Source: Polytrichum commune
Taxonomy: Eukaryota > Streptophyta > Polytrichopsida > Polytrichales > Polytrichaceae
Assembly: GCA_950295325.1 (NCBI GenBank)
Contig: OX485803.1
Location: 70,819,554 to 70,883,553 of the forward strand
DNA length: 64,000 nt
Direction: 5' to 3'
How positions within the stretch are numbered: position 1 is the first letter of the stretch; the number at the start of each line of letters is the position of its first letter. Under the pieces are notes generated by a model that was given only the letters and a program-made list of their open reading frames with translations, had not been told where the DNA came from and made no database searches. The translations under genes and the position numbers were made by a program. Of this stretch, positions 34,541 to 48,114 are shown piece after piece.

Positions 34541-35749
34541 GAATACTGACACTAGAATTGTCATGTAATAGGTTCAGATATTGTAGAGTAAACATATCGG
34601 GTAATTAAGTAATCACCGATCATTTTATATGAGGATTTCTTTAACTGCCTTTGTGTGTAATGTCACAACTCATTGGCCCACAAAATGGGGTGTTGGGGAT
34701 TGACCATTGAATGGGATATAGGAGAGGGTTTGGGTGAGTCCCACCTTGGGGTGCATTTATTTGTATTTTATTTAAAATTTTTCATTTAAAAAATAAGAAT
34801 ACTCAACAAAATTTGAGGTGTTTTTTATGTTTCTAATTATACATTCACTACTATAGTTAGTCTAGGCCAATAGGTCAAATATAGACATGCGTAACTTCGT
34901 GAATTGTTCCATATTACCATATAGCATTAGTACAGTCAAACTCAACAGCGGTGTCGAAGGCTTGAGCCCTGCCACACGAAGTGACCAATACCATAATACG
35001 GATTTCACATCGGGGGAACAATCTAGGCGCGATCTTGGATCAATACTTGGGCAGAGAAGAGCTCGAAGAACTGGTCTAGGAAGAGGGGAATGTTTCCGAC
35101 AACGATTTGCCATAAAGGACCTCAAGGATTGATGTCTTCAATGATTTTCAATAAAATAAAATAAAAACATCAAAAAATGTTTTGAAATATATTTTATAAT
35201 GCCGCCTCCAACCTCTAGATTAAAATTTTCAAACTAGTCCCACCCTTACATTGGATGACTAGAGGTATCTTAGTAATGTTAGCGAGAGAGTCTCATAATT
35301 GTGAAGTGGTGACATATGTTTGTAGGTGGCATTTTGTCATTTGAATCTCAATTGGCAACTCAAAAACATAGCATAATATTATTGTGTTGGGTATGTATGT
35401 TGGGTGGGGCCAAGAATAAGCCAAATTCTATTCGGAATCATACTTGGTTTATTCTCACAACAAATCATTGCATTTGGCATATTCAGACTAAAAACTTTGG
35501 GTGAAGCAATGCACTTATATTATTAAAATAAAGCAGTTGATAGCAACTGAACAATGTTATGGGTCACCTATAAAAGTACTTCATAGAGTTAACGCTTCCA
35601 AAGGAATCCTTCACATGTTGTAAGGAATTTGTTTGTATCATCACCAAAATCATCGAAGGTGTTGTATCCCTTGCTAAAGGGAAAATGATTTCTTTCATAT
35701 GTTTTTATTATGTGGATTGAGTAAAAATGATTATATGGTTATTTAATAA
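34541..35749. other. Intergenic DNA without a supported gene
   Basis: A patch at 34862-35132 is open on both strands for 81-87 codons, but neither product is recognisable. No other signal. Confidence 0.4.
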
Positions 35750-36124
35750 TCCCCCTAGTATGTTTAATGTCATAAAATGTAATGTCTCAAAAATAAATAG
35801 GAAAGAAATAAGAGGCACAATTCACCCAACCTCAAGTCTTATATACTTGTAGGAACTAAGAGTTGAAGCACCCTCAACTAATCCTCAAGCATATAGTTAA
35901 CCAACTCTCCCTTCATGTCTTTGGGGTGAGTTAAGCGCTCTTATCTAATGGTTTTTACTTATGAGGTGAGAATATCGTGTAACACTAGAGTCCCAACTAG
36001 TGTGCAATTAGTTTGTACCTTCTAAACTATTAGATCTACTAGGGTGGAGTCCCCTACTCTTACATATAGTCTAGTTGGGATTAGAGATAGAGAATGTAAC
36101 TAATAAATAGATACACATTACACA
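35750..36124 (-). mobile_element. Candidate 3' LTR of the chromovirus
   Basis: On the minus strand, downstream of the chromodomain, a purine run (AAGTGGGGAGG) is followed by TGTGTAATGTG, the expected polypurine tract and TG start of a 3' LTR. A TATATAAG box lies farther on. No second LTR copy was found in the window, so the borders are unproven. Confidence 0.35.
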
Positions 36125-36461
36125 CCTCCCCACTTAGAAATAAATGTTTGCGTTCATATACTGCAAACCCCAAATTGTAGTGCACCAAAACAATAGTCAA
36201 GGCCACCACTTAATAAAACCAAGCCATGGGATATGTATATGTACCCTTGCTTCATGCCAGTCGCAAGGCGAGAGAAATTGATACTCACACCCCATTTACA
36301 TGATCTTGTGCAAGCTTGAAAGAACAAAATTGTGCTTACCGTTAAGATATATTTGGCCTCAAGTGTTTATGTGTACTTGGAGTTTTGCGGTCATGCTTTA
36401 CACCATGACATATAACCATGTCTACCGACTTGGCTGCCACGTCCCAATACTCCTTGAACCC

Positions 36462-37800
36462 TTATACACTCAAGTTGCTCACTTGCTCCCAAGAATTACA
36501 CTCAAGAGCATATCTAAGCCATCTAATGTGATTGAGTTTCTTGGGGCGAGAACGAGATCCTTCATCTTCATGTGGAAGCACGCATTCTACTTCATATGAT
36601 GCATCCTCCTCAAAGATTGGCAAAGGGGGAGGCTATACCCTCCAATCATATGTATATGGCCAAATAAGTGACATATGAGACACATCATGAATCTTAAATG
36701 TGCTTGGCAATTGCACACAATATGCTATGACCCCTGTCCTATTGGTTATATGAGATGGGCCAATCCACAATGGTACTAGCTCCTAGCATTTGGGCTCTTC
36801 AAAATAATGTTGGTAGTGCTTACAAACATTGGCCGGTCCACCTCATAAAAAAACTTCTTGTCTTATCTTATCAACACAATATATATGCCGTTGTTGTCAA
36901 ACAATTAAATATCTCTTCGCCTAGCTAGTAACATTTAGACATATGTTCGGCAAAATTCTTTGCAACAAGAATTTGACACATGTTGATCCCATTGATCGAT
37001 GTCATGGGATGATGGCATGTGTTAAGGACAAACAAAGTATTCCAAATAGACTCTTGCCAACAATTATTGTAGGCAAATTCCACCATAGCAAAGAATTCAT
37101 CGTAGTCATCTTGCATTATATTTACTTAATACTGCAACGTGTCCTCAATGACGCAATTTATCCATTTTGTCTATCCACCAGTTTAAAGATGAAATGCAGT
37201 AGACATAACCAACCTTGTCCCTAGAAGACCATGCAATTCATTCCGAAACCTACTTGTGAATTTAGCAATCATGTCACTTAGGACTACTTTGGGTAGATTA
37301 TGAAGGTTATACACGATCGTGAAATAATAATGTCATTCCTTTAGCAGTTTCGTGTGTTGTGGTTGGCATCAAATGGGTAGTTTTGAACACTATATCTACA
37401 CACACAAAAATATCACATCGTAACCAATAATGGGAGATGTCAAGCCAGAGATAAAAATCCATGCTAACCAACCCCCTCCCCCCTTCCCAATATTTGGTTG
37501 GAAATCTCCAATGATTGTAACGGGCCTACTGGCTTCATAATAGGAGTTGGAAAATCTCACAAGATTTTTATATAGCTTATGATGGACCCTTACATCTCAA
37601 GCCACCATAAGTTTACTCACACCCTCTTCCAAGTCTTCGTTACCCCCAACATGGCCATTGTACATTACATCATGATGTTCCTAGAGTAAAAATCAGATGA
37701 TTTTGATTCTTGGAAGGACATATTAAGAACCACTATCACCTTATCATGCCACCATATGCCATTCCCCAAAACAAAATGCTTCAAATTGTACATGTTTAAG
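36462..37800 (-). pseudogene. Ty3/gypsy chromovirus integrase and chromodomain, decayed
   Basis: Reading the minus strand with frameshifts allowed, integrase hallmarks occur in order. These are the HH zinc-finger part (EHHDVMYNGHVG), a trace of the catalytic-core start (PLQSLEISN followed by HGF), LPKVVLSDMIAKFTSRF, the motif STAFH-TGG-TKWIN, then DDYDEFFAMVEFAYNN. The core is followed by the GPY-like PLWIGPSHITNRTGVIAY, then QLPSTFKIHDVSHMSL and a chromodomain (YEVECVLPHEDEGSRSRPKK, then HIRWLRYA and NSWEQVSNL) ending near 36462. At least ten in-frame stops and several frameshifts make it non-functional. Gag, protease and reverse transcriptase are not seen upstream (above 37.8 kb), so the copy is truncated. 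Chromodomains of this type help guide integration to chromatin. Confidence 0.9.
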
Positions 37801-38404
37801 TTCATAACTTTTGTGGCTTGGTGTAACCATAGCAAAACCACATGTTGCCATAGTAAACACGTCTATCCTAATCCCACCAATCTAAAAACGAATTTAAATA
37901 ACATGTTAAAGTAAAACATCTTTCTCATTTGGGGGTGATCTCCCCATTTTAATATAATGTGGATAGACATAGAGCCGAGAACTCCAACCCTTGCTTTGTG
38001 TACCTATTGTATGAAATTAGTTCCATGTCTCGAGACCCACAATTGGAAGGGGTCCCATAGTTAGCATTGAATTAATGTAAGTTTATGTGGTGCCAAAAGC
38101 ATTCACCTCAAGATACCACTTTAAGCACCCAATCAACTTACCGCCACTTCGAAGTTGATGCTCGACATACAACGTGTGTTCACATGCCCTAAGAATATAG
38201 AATAGATTCAAACCGAAAGATGGCATCCACATGCCCACGTCGATGATACATCTCCATTTCCCAACTAGCATGTGACATTCTAAGAATGAGTTTTAAAATA
38301 TCGATTTGGGATAAGATGTGTAAATTAAGAAAAAGGGGCTTGAGCCTTTGCCTTGGAATTGGGACTTGGGGCTCATGATCTTGGGACTTTGTGTTTCATA
38401 CATT

Positions 38405-38490
38405 GGGCCCCTCACAATTGTCAAATATGTCAAATCGTTTGTAGGGCCCCTCACAATTGTCAAATATGTCAAATCGTTTGTAGGGCCTTT
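38405..38490. repeat. 39-bp tandem duplication
   Basis: GGGCCCCTCACAATTGTCAA and the following 19 bases are repeated exactly at 38405 and 38444, and a third start (GGGCC) follows at 38483. Identity is complete, so the slip is recent. Confidence 0.95.
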
Positions 38491-38704
38491 TACACTTTTG
38501 CCAAGGGACTTGTGATTTCTTGGGCTTAGGGCCCCATGTGCACTTTGGATTAGATAAAATTATCCTACATGGCCAAATGGTAAGGTTCGGATGACAACCA
38601 ACAACAAGCGGTTAACTACTCTTCTTCATTTTGTAACATTTTGTGGGTTTTGAGCCTATACGAAGAAGGCTAAGAAAAAGTATGTTCATGATTAAACTTT
38701 GCAA

Positions 38705-38939
38705 TAATCATATACAATGTCGGGCAATCTGACGTGAATTTGAGCATGTTGGTCTTACTCTGTTCAAGGATCCCCTTGGTGCAAGGTGGGGTTTACTACC
38801 TATCATGCGGTGGGTGGACTCTTGGTTTTTCCGTTAAGTAGAGAGAAGATTTCAAATCGGGGAATCGAACCACCAATCCCTCCATTCGGATTTGGGCACC
38901 TCTCCATTGTCAATTGGTAGTTTAGGGTCATCTCGGACC
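38705..38939 (-). mobile_element. tRNA-derived SINE, family 1, copy 2
   Basis: Flanked by a target duplication ATTAAACTTTGCAA (38691-38704) and ATTAACTTTGCAA (38940-38952), one base different in length. On the minus strand it carries GAGATGACCCTAAACTACC, a box-B-like GTGGTTCGATTCCCC, CTTCTCTCTACTTAACGG and the 3' end AGATTGCCCGACATTGTATA. Confidence 0.9.
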
Positions 38940-38952
38940 ATTAACTTTGCAA

Positions 38953-41555
38953 CGTTTAGATAAACTCATCCAGCGTGGATGAAAGGGCTCTTGAAAACAA
39001 GTCTCTTATAGGTTGAGGGTGGATGCATCTCAAATGCCCTTGCTCAATCATTTTGAGAGTCTTGATGCCATTTATAATATTAAATTTGTATTCAAATAAA
39101 CAAAATCGAATTAAAAGAATAGTTCACAATGTTTTCCAAGGAACAAGTTTGCTTGTATACCACAAAGTTGTAGTGAGGGTGTGCATGCCCAAGATTTGTG
39201 GCATCCATTGATTGATTGAGCTATTTTAATCAAATTTGAGCCAAGATTAGCATTAGAGATCCCAAAGCAAAAGTATAGTGAGATTATGTTTCGACGAAGC
39301 AACCATAAACCTATAGGGGATTGGATTTTACGAGTGTTGGGCCTATTACAAGATCAAGATCTTGCATAGCTATGGACTTATAGGTGTATGTATGTCTTAA
39401 ATATACGACCATTATTGATGCACATTGCAATGAAAACTTTTCAAAGAAGGTGTTGACGTTGGCAATGTTTGGTGTTGTGTAGATGCAAATGTCAAAAGTT
39501 GATATCTCATATGACAAGAGTCAAAATGGTGTTCAACACGACATTAGTTGCATTACAACGAGACAATATATATGACTCTTGAGAATGTTGTTTAATGCGA
39601 TGGCTCAAATTTTGAATATTTGAGTCAAAAGAGAACATGAATTGAGATTGATTACAAGATTGAGAACCACCAAGTATTGGTCTCGTAACAATATATTGCA
39701 TACTGTGGTTATGAAGCAAATAGGCATTCAACCAAACTTATAGAAAGTGAAATACTTTACCTCTCCAAATTTCTCACAATTTACAGTTGCGGTTATTATA
39801 GGAGCTCGATATCATACATACTTGGTTTTTACCATACACACTTAACCTAAGGAAACCATAAGACCAAATCTGGATTTTATATCACAATTTTTATTAGGTC
39901 CATGGACTTTGTCATAAATCCATATAATTATATATAACAACGAGGGAGTCGATCTTGCCATGCTTTATCTTATGACCAAAATAGAAGCATTTGACGGTAA
40001 GCTCCTTTCTACCTACGCATAATAGTAGATAAGAAAGATGCATGTGGTACTTTGGGATATATTTGAATTATGGAATAAGTGTCGCAAAGCAACTTGCATT
40101 TGACCTGTGCTCATAACAATTCTCTCTCTCTCTCGTTATAGTTCTTGACTAATGCCATGTCACATAAAAATTCAAGCTTAAACTTTTACATTAATAGACC
40201 TAGCGAAGGTCTCTTATGTAGAACAAATGATATAAACTCTGATAATACTATATCTACACACATGGAAAGAAGTCGTACTTACTATGGAACGGATGTAATA
40301 GAGATACAGACGAACGAAGTAAAAATAGGGTTACGAGAACTTACCATACGTAAGTACTACAATATAAGCCCTTAACCCTAAAAAAGATCTCTTTCTTACC
40401 ATTCACGCAAGTGAGAGGTGCGGCGAGTTATGGGTATACACAGTAGGGAAATAAATACGTGCTTGAAGTAAGAGTAACTAGGGGTCATCATCAAGAGGAG
40501 TTTTCTACTTGGAGTAACCCAATCATGGCAAAAGAACAGGTTTGAACACCCATATGTTGTTTACAATGAGTGTTGGAGGTTGAAATACTTTGGTGCATTT
40601 GAAATGAACCATGTGTGTGTGACATGAATAACAACTGGGTCTTGTTGTTATTTACCTTGTGTACGTAACTAATCCTCAATTGTTTGTTGGTTGGTTGCAT
40701 GGGCACAGGTGAGGCATGCCCTTCACACAGTCAATGCAGTGATGTATTGTGATTATGACATTTTATGCACAGATTTTGGTTGAGGTTACTAGGTACTTCT
40801 CCTTAGTAAGTACAACATACATGTGGTGTTATAGTTAGATGTACTTGTTAAGGAGGCAAGAAGGTTGGCAATTAGCTTCCAAATCACGGGATAGTTAAAA
40901 TCATTCATGAGGAGATGAATACCATATGATAGCAAAAAATCCAAATAAGGTATGTATTCTTGCAAGGCAAAGTAGGTATGCAAAGTATATATATGTGTAG
41001 TACAACACAAACAATGAGACATTAGGCAAATGACTCTATTATGCAAGGTGGTACTAGACTATCAAATAGAAAAAGGCATGAAACATGTATAGAGAGGGTC
41101 TTGAAGATGCTCCCACCCACCCACCCTCGTATTGCAAAGAGGAAGAAATTAAAGGATTTGGCCTTTGAAAAGAGGAAGTTCAAACTTTGTACAAGTTTTG
41201 AAAAGTCAGCTCTCTCTCTCTCTATATATATATAAAATTACTCGTATGTGGAGGTTAAGAAGGAATTTTTTTGCCTCGAAACAACAATGTGACCATTACA
41301 AAGGCAACACAAGCTGAAAATTAGTATTTGGGCACAAAATTTGGTTTCCACGACCTAATCCCAACGGTCAAAACACTCTTAATGCTACAAGAGTAAACGT
41401 CTAGCGCCTCGATTACTACGATCTATATTCAATCCATGGGAGTGGTTTAGAAAAGTCCCGCAACAAACAACCACTTGATGTCCCTGATGAAAAACGTGAA
41501 AATCATCGTAAATTCCTCCACTTTGCTCCACAACAAAGGGAGGTTCCTCTAGCTA
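38953..41555. other. Intergenic DNA without a supported gene
   Basis: AT-rich, with a short TC run near 40125 and another near 41211. Contains the partner (40640-40716) of the dispersed repeat at 9708. Short frames only. Confidence 0.4.
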
Positions 41556-41876
41556 CACTAAATAGGTAGATTAGTGTTGGAAACACTAGTAGTCGACGAA
41601 TACGCTAAATGTAAATTGTCTCTATAATGTTAGAACACTAAATGTCAACTCTAACACTATTTGTACCAAGTAGTAACTTTAAATATTTACATGAGCGCAT
41701 TTAGTGTTAGATGGTATTTTGTAAATCTTGGAATGAAGAATTGAAGGAAGAAGAATATGAGAACCTCGTAAAAGGTATAATTTGTTCAAACCCTATTCAA
41801 ACACTAATTGTAATATCAGTTGAAAATTAGTGTTTTAGGTAACTATTGCATCTAACACTAATCTACCTATTTAGTG
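41556..41876. mobile_element. TA-target MITE with perfect terminal repeats (321 bp)
   Basis: The two ends form a perfect inverted repeat of about 25 bp starting CACTAAATAGGTAGATTAGT. TA lies on each side (41554-41555 and 41877-41878). Outer bases CTAGC and GCTAGG extend the symmetry. Same terminal design as the elements at 63125-63453, 62215-62581 and 5116-5483. No ORF. Confidence 0.85.
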
Positions 41877-42207
41877 TAGCTAGGTGGGGGGGGGTTGAAC
41901 ATGGTGGGGCACGGATCCCAAGCACGGGTTCGTTTTGCGCCCACGGCTTGCTTATAGCTAAGCTAGAGAGAGATTTAAGTTAGTTAGTTTGGATACATGA
42001 TCATGCTATCACGAGGGCTGCTTTGAGTATAAATATAGAAACGTTGACTAGTCCTCGTCTTGAGAAACCGTATGAATATCATTCAAGTTGGCCACATGCC
42101 ACCCCCGCCACTTGAATATTCCAAGGTGCTGCTCGGATTCCCATGCCCACTCTAATAATTAAGTTCATGTAGCTATAAAAGTTCACACCAACGTACGTTC
42201 ACACTTA

Positions 42208-42784
42208 GGGCCACTGCACACACGAGAAAGAGAACTCCTCGAAGGGGTCGTTTACACCCATGGACCGTGAAGTCGTCCCAAGGCCCTGTGAAATTTGTGA
42301 TTGGTTGTTGAACTCGTCCCATGACCAATTCAGTTACACCAAGGAAAACATGTCAGGGTGACCGTGGAGTTCGAGGTCCCTAAAATACACATTTTAAGGT
42401 TTGAAATAATACAAACTCGTTTTGCGGTGGGAGAGGTAAAAGAGGTACTCTAGGAGAAGAAGGCAGGGGCTCATGGCTGGCAAGGAAATGATGTCATAAT
42501 AAATGTTTCATGATTTTTTTTATGGGGAAGAGAAGATGAAGACAAGAGAAGACAAGAGAATGGTCGAATTTTTTATTTTTTTTTTAATTTCCAAAACTGT
42601 CCTTTTTTAACATAGAGTAAGAAAAATCAAAACATTCATTTTCTGGTGCATGGTCATTCCTCTTGGTCCACATTCAATTTACACCTAGCGAGGAGCCCAA
42701 AGAATTTCGGACCATGGAAGTTGGACCATCAAGTCGGGCCACGTCCCATGGTCCAACTTCATGGTTCATGGTGTGAACCGGCCC
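42208..42784. mobile_element. PIF/Harbinger-like MITE (577 bp)
   Basis: Starts GGGCCACTGCACACACGAG and ends CATGGTGTGAACCGGCCC, with TTA on both sides (42205-42207 and 42785-42787). Its right half is related, inverted, to 45726-46270 (ATGGTCCAACTT, GTCCAACTTCATGG). The next MITE starts at once and shares the TTA. Confidence 0.8.
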
Positions 42785-42787
42785 TTA

Positions 42788-43113
42788 GGGCCACTTCACA
42801 CACGAGACTAAAGACTTGTGACCATTGCATTCTAAGATCTCTCATTGGTCGAAAAGGCTTGACACTGTCCAAGTTCACTTCACACTATAAGGTGGGGGCC
42901 TAAGGGCCCCAAGAAATTACCATGGATGACAAGTCTACATGGATTCCTACATGGGCAAATTATAAATAAATGTTTCATGGTCTGCCGGAATTTGCGTTAG
43001 GCCTACCTCGCGTAAATCCCGGCAGACCTTGTCAGTGGTGCATCCTTTGGATGAGAATCGAGGGCCCTCACAACTACATGGTGATGGCCTTTTGCTCATG
43101 TAGGAAGTGACCC
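42788..43113. mobile_element. PIF/Harbinger-like MITE (326 bp)
   Basis: Starts GGGCCACTTCACACACGAG and ends CTCATGTAGGAAGTGACCC followed by TAA. Close to the second unit at 3512-4015 (GTGACCATTGCATTCTAAGA, CATTGGTCGAAA). A short inverted repeat lies inside near 42980-43030 (GTCTGCCGG / CCGGCAGAC). Confidence 0.8.
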
Positions 43114-45725
43114 TAACTATAAGTTCACACAAAGGTAAGACACAAACCAAAAGCCACGACCATGAAAATCCCAAGGGCCTTGGAATCATCCAAAGGTTGT
43201 ACCTTGGGAGATAGAAATTCAATTTTGCAATTGATGGGCCCTCAAGGCGTCAAGTGTAAAGTGAAAGTGGACCAATTTCAGAGACCGCAACAAAATTTAT
43301 GGACAATCCAAGATCATAAGTAGTCAGGGAACCTTACCATGGCAATGTAATATTTCTAGGAGCCAGTGATGACAATTTGATTGATTATTGCAACCCCTAG
43401 TTTTACATTAGACCCACCTTGTTTCTGATAGGCCTAATGCAATACCAAATCAACCGCAAAACATTATCCATCTTGCTACTATGTAAGACACCATGCATAC
43501 TTTTCATCCATTTGAATCACTTTGGTCCCTCACGCCCTCACGGTCTAGTGGTAAAATGAACTTGGACCGTCTCTAGCTTCTCGACCCATCACACAATTTC
43601 CCACATCGCGAGTGAAGAAGGACCCTCAAGCCTAGTGTAAAGTGGCCCCCAATTCCCGGCGAACTTGAAGCTCACACATCAAATCAAGTGAACGCAACTC
43701 CAAGCTCATGAGGATGAATGGGCGAGATTTGATTCCGGGTGGCGATCTCTTTTATCAATAATAATGCCATGTCATCGTGAGTGGGGCCCCGGGTTTTAGA
43801 GCATCCTCGGACAAATAATGCTTTCCTTATTATAAAAACATAACCTCGAGGTGATGAAAGTATCATAGTTGCGACTCAAGTAAGTAACTCACTCTTAACA
43901 TTTCTAAATCTAAACACAAAGTAAGTTTGAAGTCGGTGGAGACTGTAGTGCACATGAAAAGAGGCCCACCTATATATCGACCCCAAGTCGTAGCTAGCTA
44001 GGCGTTGCTTTTGCGACGCCCGGATTTCCGGGTGCAAAATCGTAGTTTAGAAATATCGGCATTTAATTTAGGGTTTCCGATTTTCCAAAGACTATTTTGC
44101 CGACGCCCGGATTCCCGAGGGGGCCTATCCGTGCATCGACGTTCGATCCCACGCCTCGGATTTGATGCCCATGTGTCATGTGGAAGCCCATGTGGATGGA
44201 TGGCCCCCATGATGATCGTGTGGATAAGCCCACTAGCATGGCCGTACATAAGAAGCTTATAACCCTCGTTTAGTAATGGTGTGTGCGGGTTCACGGCAAT
44301 GTCCCGGGAGCTTGTTGGGCCTAATCGGTCAAAAGCCGAGTGTTTCCAAGTCCCACCGGTTAAGGTAGAAACACCATGATCCATGAAAACAAGGTGATTC
44401 GCATCGAAGGCACGGTCTTAAAAGCATGAGATGATTTTCCAAGATAGAAGAGGAGGATTCATGAAGAATGCAAGTGGTTTCATGTTTTCATTCCTTGTAT
44501 TTTAAAAAATAAAATGAAATGAAAAAATCTGCAATTTTTTAGAAGTGGGAAGTTTGTCAAACCCCCTACTCGTTCACTAGGTTCTCCTTAACCGAACACA
44601 AAGATGCTCATTTCCACACAGAACATCACCAAGGTTGGTTGACTCATGAGTACATTAAAATGCGATTGATGCTAGTCAAACATGATTAAATTTAGTTGAA
44701 CTAGTTATACGTGCATTTCAAGTTGCTAACCTCACAATTATCGGTTTTGGAAATGGCACTTTACTATCTTGACGGAAGTCTACTGCACGGGTAGAGGGTA
44801 GTTCATGGTTTAGGGTATTTCTACCTTACATGTTTGTTGTGATCTTTCGATGTTTGTTTTCTTCATTGATTTGAGGAATATTCCTAAGATGCCTCTACAA
44901 TGATTAGTATGTTTCTTAACATTTTGAACTTCAACCCGTTATTTCTCAAACTCAACCGGTTCATTTGTACCTAGCAGTTAGTTCTCCCCCGTTCATTGGT
45001 TCATGGTTACTTAATTAGTTTGGTTTAACTCTTACCGGTCTAAGGGGCGCAATGAAATGAATGAAGTCGGTCTTGAAGGTCATGGAGTTGTTTCACTCAA
45101 GGTGGTCGTACTTGTCCTTTTCGATTGAATTCGCTTTCAATTTATGAAAATTCCCACAAAAATTAAAAATTAAAACAAAAAACAAAAACAAAAACAAAAA
45201 GTGTTCATGAAGTTAGAGAGTTTATGGGACTAGAAGTACATAAAGATGGTGTTGAAAAGGATGAAATATGGAGTAGCGGAGTGCAATGGTTTCGGTAAGA
45301 TTGAGGTTGATATCAACTTGAAGGTCCAATTGGAGGAAAGGCTTTGAGATGTTGTGCCTAGCACTGCATTCTGAAATAGGGAAAGGAAACATGTACATAA
45401 TGAAGTTGTAGAGGGGACACTCCAACATAAGATCGTGCCTCATTTTCATAACAATCCAACATAATATTTTATTCCTAGAGATTGGAATGGTTGGCCACAG
45501 TCCAATTTCAACGGCAAGTGTATAATTAGAGGTGTGGTAAGCATCAATGATTTTGCGTTGGGGTGGTGTGAATGTACACCCTAAGGTATACATGTCTTTA
45601 TAAGGTTACATTTTCCGGCTAGGCCACTTTTCTCCTAGAAAATGCAACACACAATTAGTGTACGATGGCTAGCAAATCATATTCAGGGTGTATTCGTTTC
45701 TTCACAAGTTTTGAAGCTCATGTGA
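43114..45725. other. Intergenic DNA without a supported gene
   Basis: 43130-43645 looks like one more very diverged MITE of the GGGCCACTTCACAC family (ends AGTGTAAAGTGGCCC), borders unsure. At 44014 and 44101 CGACGCCCGGATT is repeated directly, 87 bp apart, in a GC-rich patch. A 123-codon minus-strand frame at 45222-45593 is unrecognised and may be a retroelement remnant. Confidence 0.4.
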
Positions 45726-46270
45726 GGGCCGGTCTACACCATGGAAGATGGCATTTTCCCATGGTCCAACTTGATGGTCCAACATACATGGTCCGATTTT
45801 GTTTTTTTAAATACAAAGCCTTTGGGCCCCTCACTAGGTGTAAAATGAACGTGGGCCAAGAGGAATGCACCAAAAGTGAATGTGCTGATTTTTTCAATAT
45901 ATGCCCAAAAAAAGACAGTGTTAAAAGGAAATAAAATAAAATCAAGCTTGATCATTCTTTTGTTTTCTTTTGTATTCATCTTCTCTTCCCTGAAAATAGT
46001 CATTAAAAACTAAAATTATAACATCATTTCTTTGCCATGGGCCCTTGCCTTTTTCTACCATAACACCTATTTTGCCTCTCCCACCGCAAAACCCATTGGA
46101 CCATGTCAGTGGATAATGTATGCCTTAAAATATGTCTTTCGAGGACCTTGAACTTGATGGCCACTTTGACATTCTTGTCTCAGTGCAAACAAAAGTCGTA
46201 CCGGGACAAGTTCAACAACCAATCATAAATTTTACAGGGCCTTGGGACCACTTCATGGTCCATGGTGTTA
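45726..46270. mobile_element. PIF/Harbinger-like MITE, right end decayed
   Basis: Starts GGGCCGGTCTACACCATGGA and ends near GGTCCATGGTGTTAACA without the final GGCCC. It is an inverted relative of 42208-42784, sharing TTGATGGTCCAAC and CACTAGGTGTAAAATGAACG-type segments. Confidence 0.6.
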
Positions 46271-47612
46271 ACAACTTGTGAACATCTGAATCATTAAGTT
46301 ATTGAAGTGAAGGTTCTCATCATCATCGACCCCCCCCCCCCCCAGTAATTTTGTTGACTATTGAGACTATAATGGTAATCATGTTTGAGCACTTAATCCA
46401 ATCTCTTTCAGAAACACGTGTTCTTTTGATATCCATCATGAAAGCCATACCAAACCACGTACCACTCAAATATAGGTGCCATACTAGCTAGGAAAGGTAA
46501 ATGAATGAGGGTTGTCTACCTTGTATACACAAATTTGACAAGGCCTCACCAAGTTTCAAAATTGTACTTTATACATTTATGGGATTGAAACTTGATTGAG
46601 TACATTATCTTAATATGTCAAAGAGAAAATGGAACATATATTTTAATGTGACATCGGTGATCGATACCTATAAGTATGTCCTTGCATCCAAGGGCTTGGA
46701 GTTTGATGGCATCGTGGATGAAGGGGCTCCAATTAAGAGAAGCCATTTTTAGGTTTTAAGGCCAATTCACTCCAATTGAAACCAACTAGACAAATTCAAG
46801 GTCTATGATGTTAGTTATGGAGATGATTATTTGGAGAATAACCATTTATAAATCACCTAGTAATTCACTACATTTTTCACCTTCAAAGTCGATGACTTTA
46901 CATAGACACCATAAATTTCTCGTACCATCCAACCCATATTATGTATTTGCAGCAAGCTTAATATGTTGGAAAATGTATATTGAAGTTGTAACCAAAATTA
47001 TAACATGGTTGGACCATGTTTGGATTACTTATATCTTTTTGCATGGAAAATAAATAAAATTGAGAATAAATAAATTGTAAGAAAAAAAATCCAAGTTTTT
47101 TGTTTGTGGTAGAGATATTATGTAGAAGGTTGAAAGGAAAATAAAAATATAAGAGGCGCATGATTGTAGCACCCCTGAAATTCAATTTGCATTTCAAACA
47201 CTCAAATTTCCTTTTCCTTAAAAGTGTGGAAATCACATACAAGGTCTTTCACTCAATCCCAATGATCGAAAGATGCATTGTAACCTTACTTAAACACATA
47301 GTGAAAGAAGTACCTCCAACAAAGGTTTAACAATTCATGATTTGGTCTTTTGACCAAAAATCAACCACTTTGTGGTCGCCAACGTTGTTAAGGTTTAATA
47401 AGTTGAGTAACTCAGTTATGGTGGAGGTGCCTAATTCAATGCTTTGTCTTCAACGGACACCTATATCTGAGTCGTGAATGGTTGGGTGTGGATCCAAGAA
47501 TGGACACCAAAAAGACACGTGTAGAAAGAGAGATTAGACTACATGCTTGAAATTTATTACTCGTTCTAGATGCAACAGTCAACTCATTGAGGACACCTAT
47601 GAGATCATTTTA
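46271..47612. other. Intergenic DNA without a supported gene
   Basis: Contains a 14-base C run at 46330-46343. AT-rich otherwise, with only short chance frames. Confidence 0.4.
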
Positions 47613-48111
47613 GGGCCACTTCACACATGAGACTAAGAGCCCGTGACCATTACACTTCAAGCACTCTCATTGGTGGAAAAGGCGGAGTCAGTCCACGTTT
47701 GCTTCACACTACGCTTTAGGGAGCAACGGAGTATGTGAATGCAAGATGGATGTAAAGTCTACATGGATTCCTACATGGCATCGAATGGATCATGTTTCAC
47801 GGTCACTTGGATTGTTTTCAAAAACCACCTCTTGGAGTTAGGCCTCCCACAAAACCGGGAGACCATGGCACTCCAAATGCTCACAACCGTTGGTTTACTC
47901 TATTTTATCATGTGTGAGGACCCGCATGAATAGAAATTCATTGAAATAGCATTTAGTTGAGGGCCCAGTACATATGACTTCACACTACACTTCATGGGTC
48001 TATGACCGCACTACATGATTTTGGAGGTGTCTTGGGACGGCCTTTGGACACTTTCTTTTGGGCTCTCACAATTTCATGGTCACAACTCTTGGCTCATGTG
48101 TGAAGTGGCTC
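47613..48111. mobile_element. PIF/Harbinger-like MITE (499 bp) with TTA duplication
   Basis: Starts GGGCCACTTCACACATGAG and ends CATGTGTGAAGTGGCTC. TTA lies on both sides (47610-47612, 48112-48114). It is colinear with 34041-34540, including CATGGATTCCTACATGGCAT and TTGGGACGGCCTTTGGACAC. The clearest complete copy of this subfamily. Confidence 0.9.
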
Positions 48112-48114
48112 TTA

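Noticed and set aside
46330..46343. 14-base C run (a 15-base run also at 63923-63937)
   Set aside because: Homopolymers of this kind may be real or assembly artefacts. No feature depends on them.
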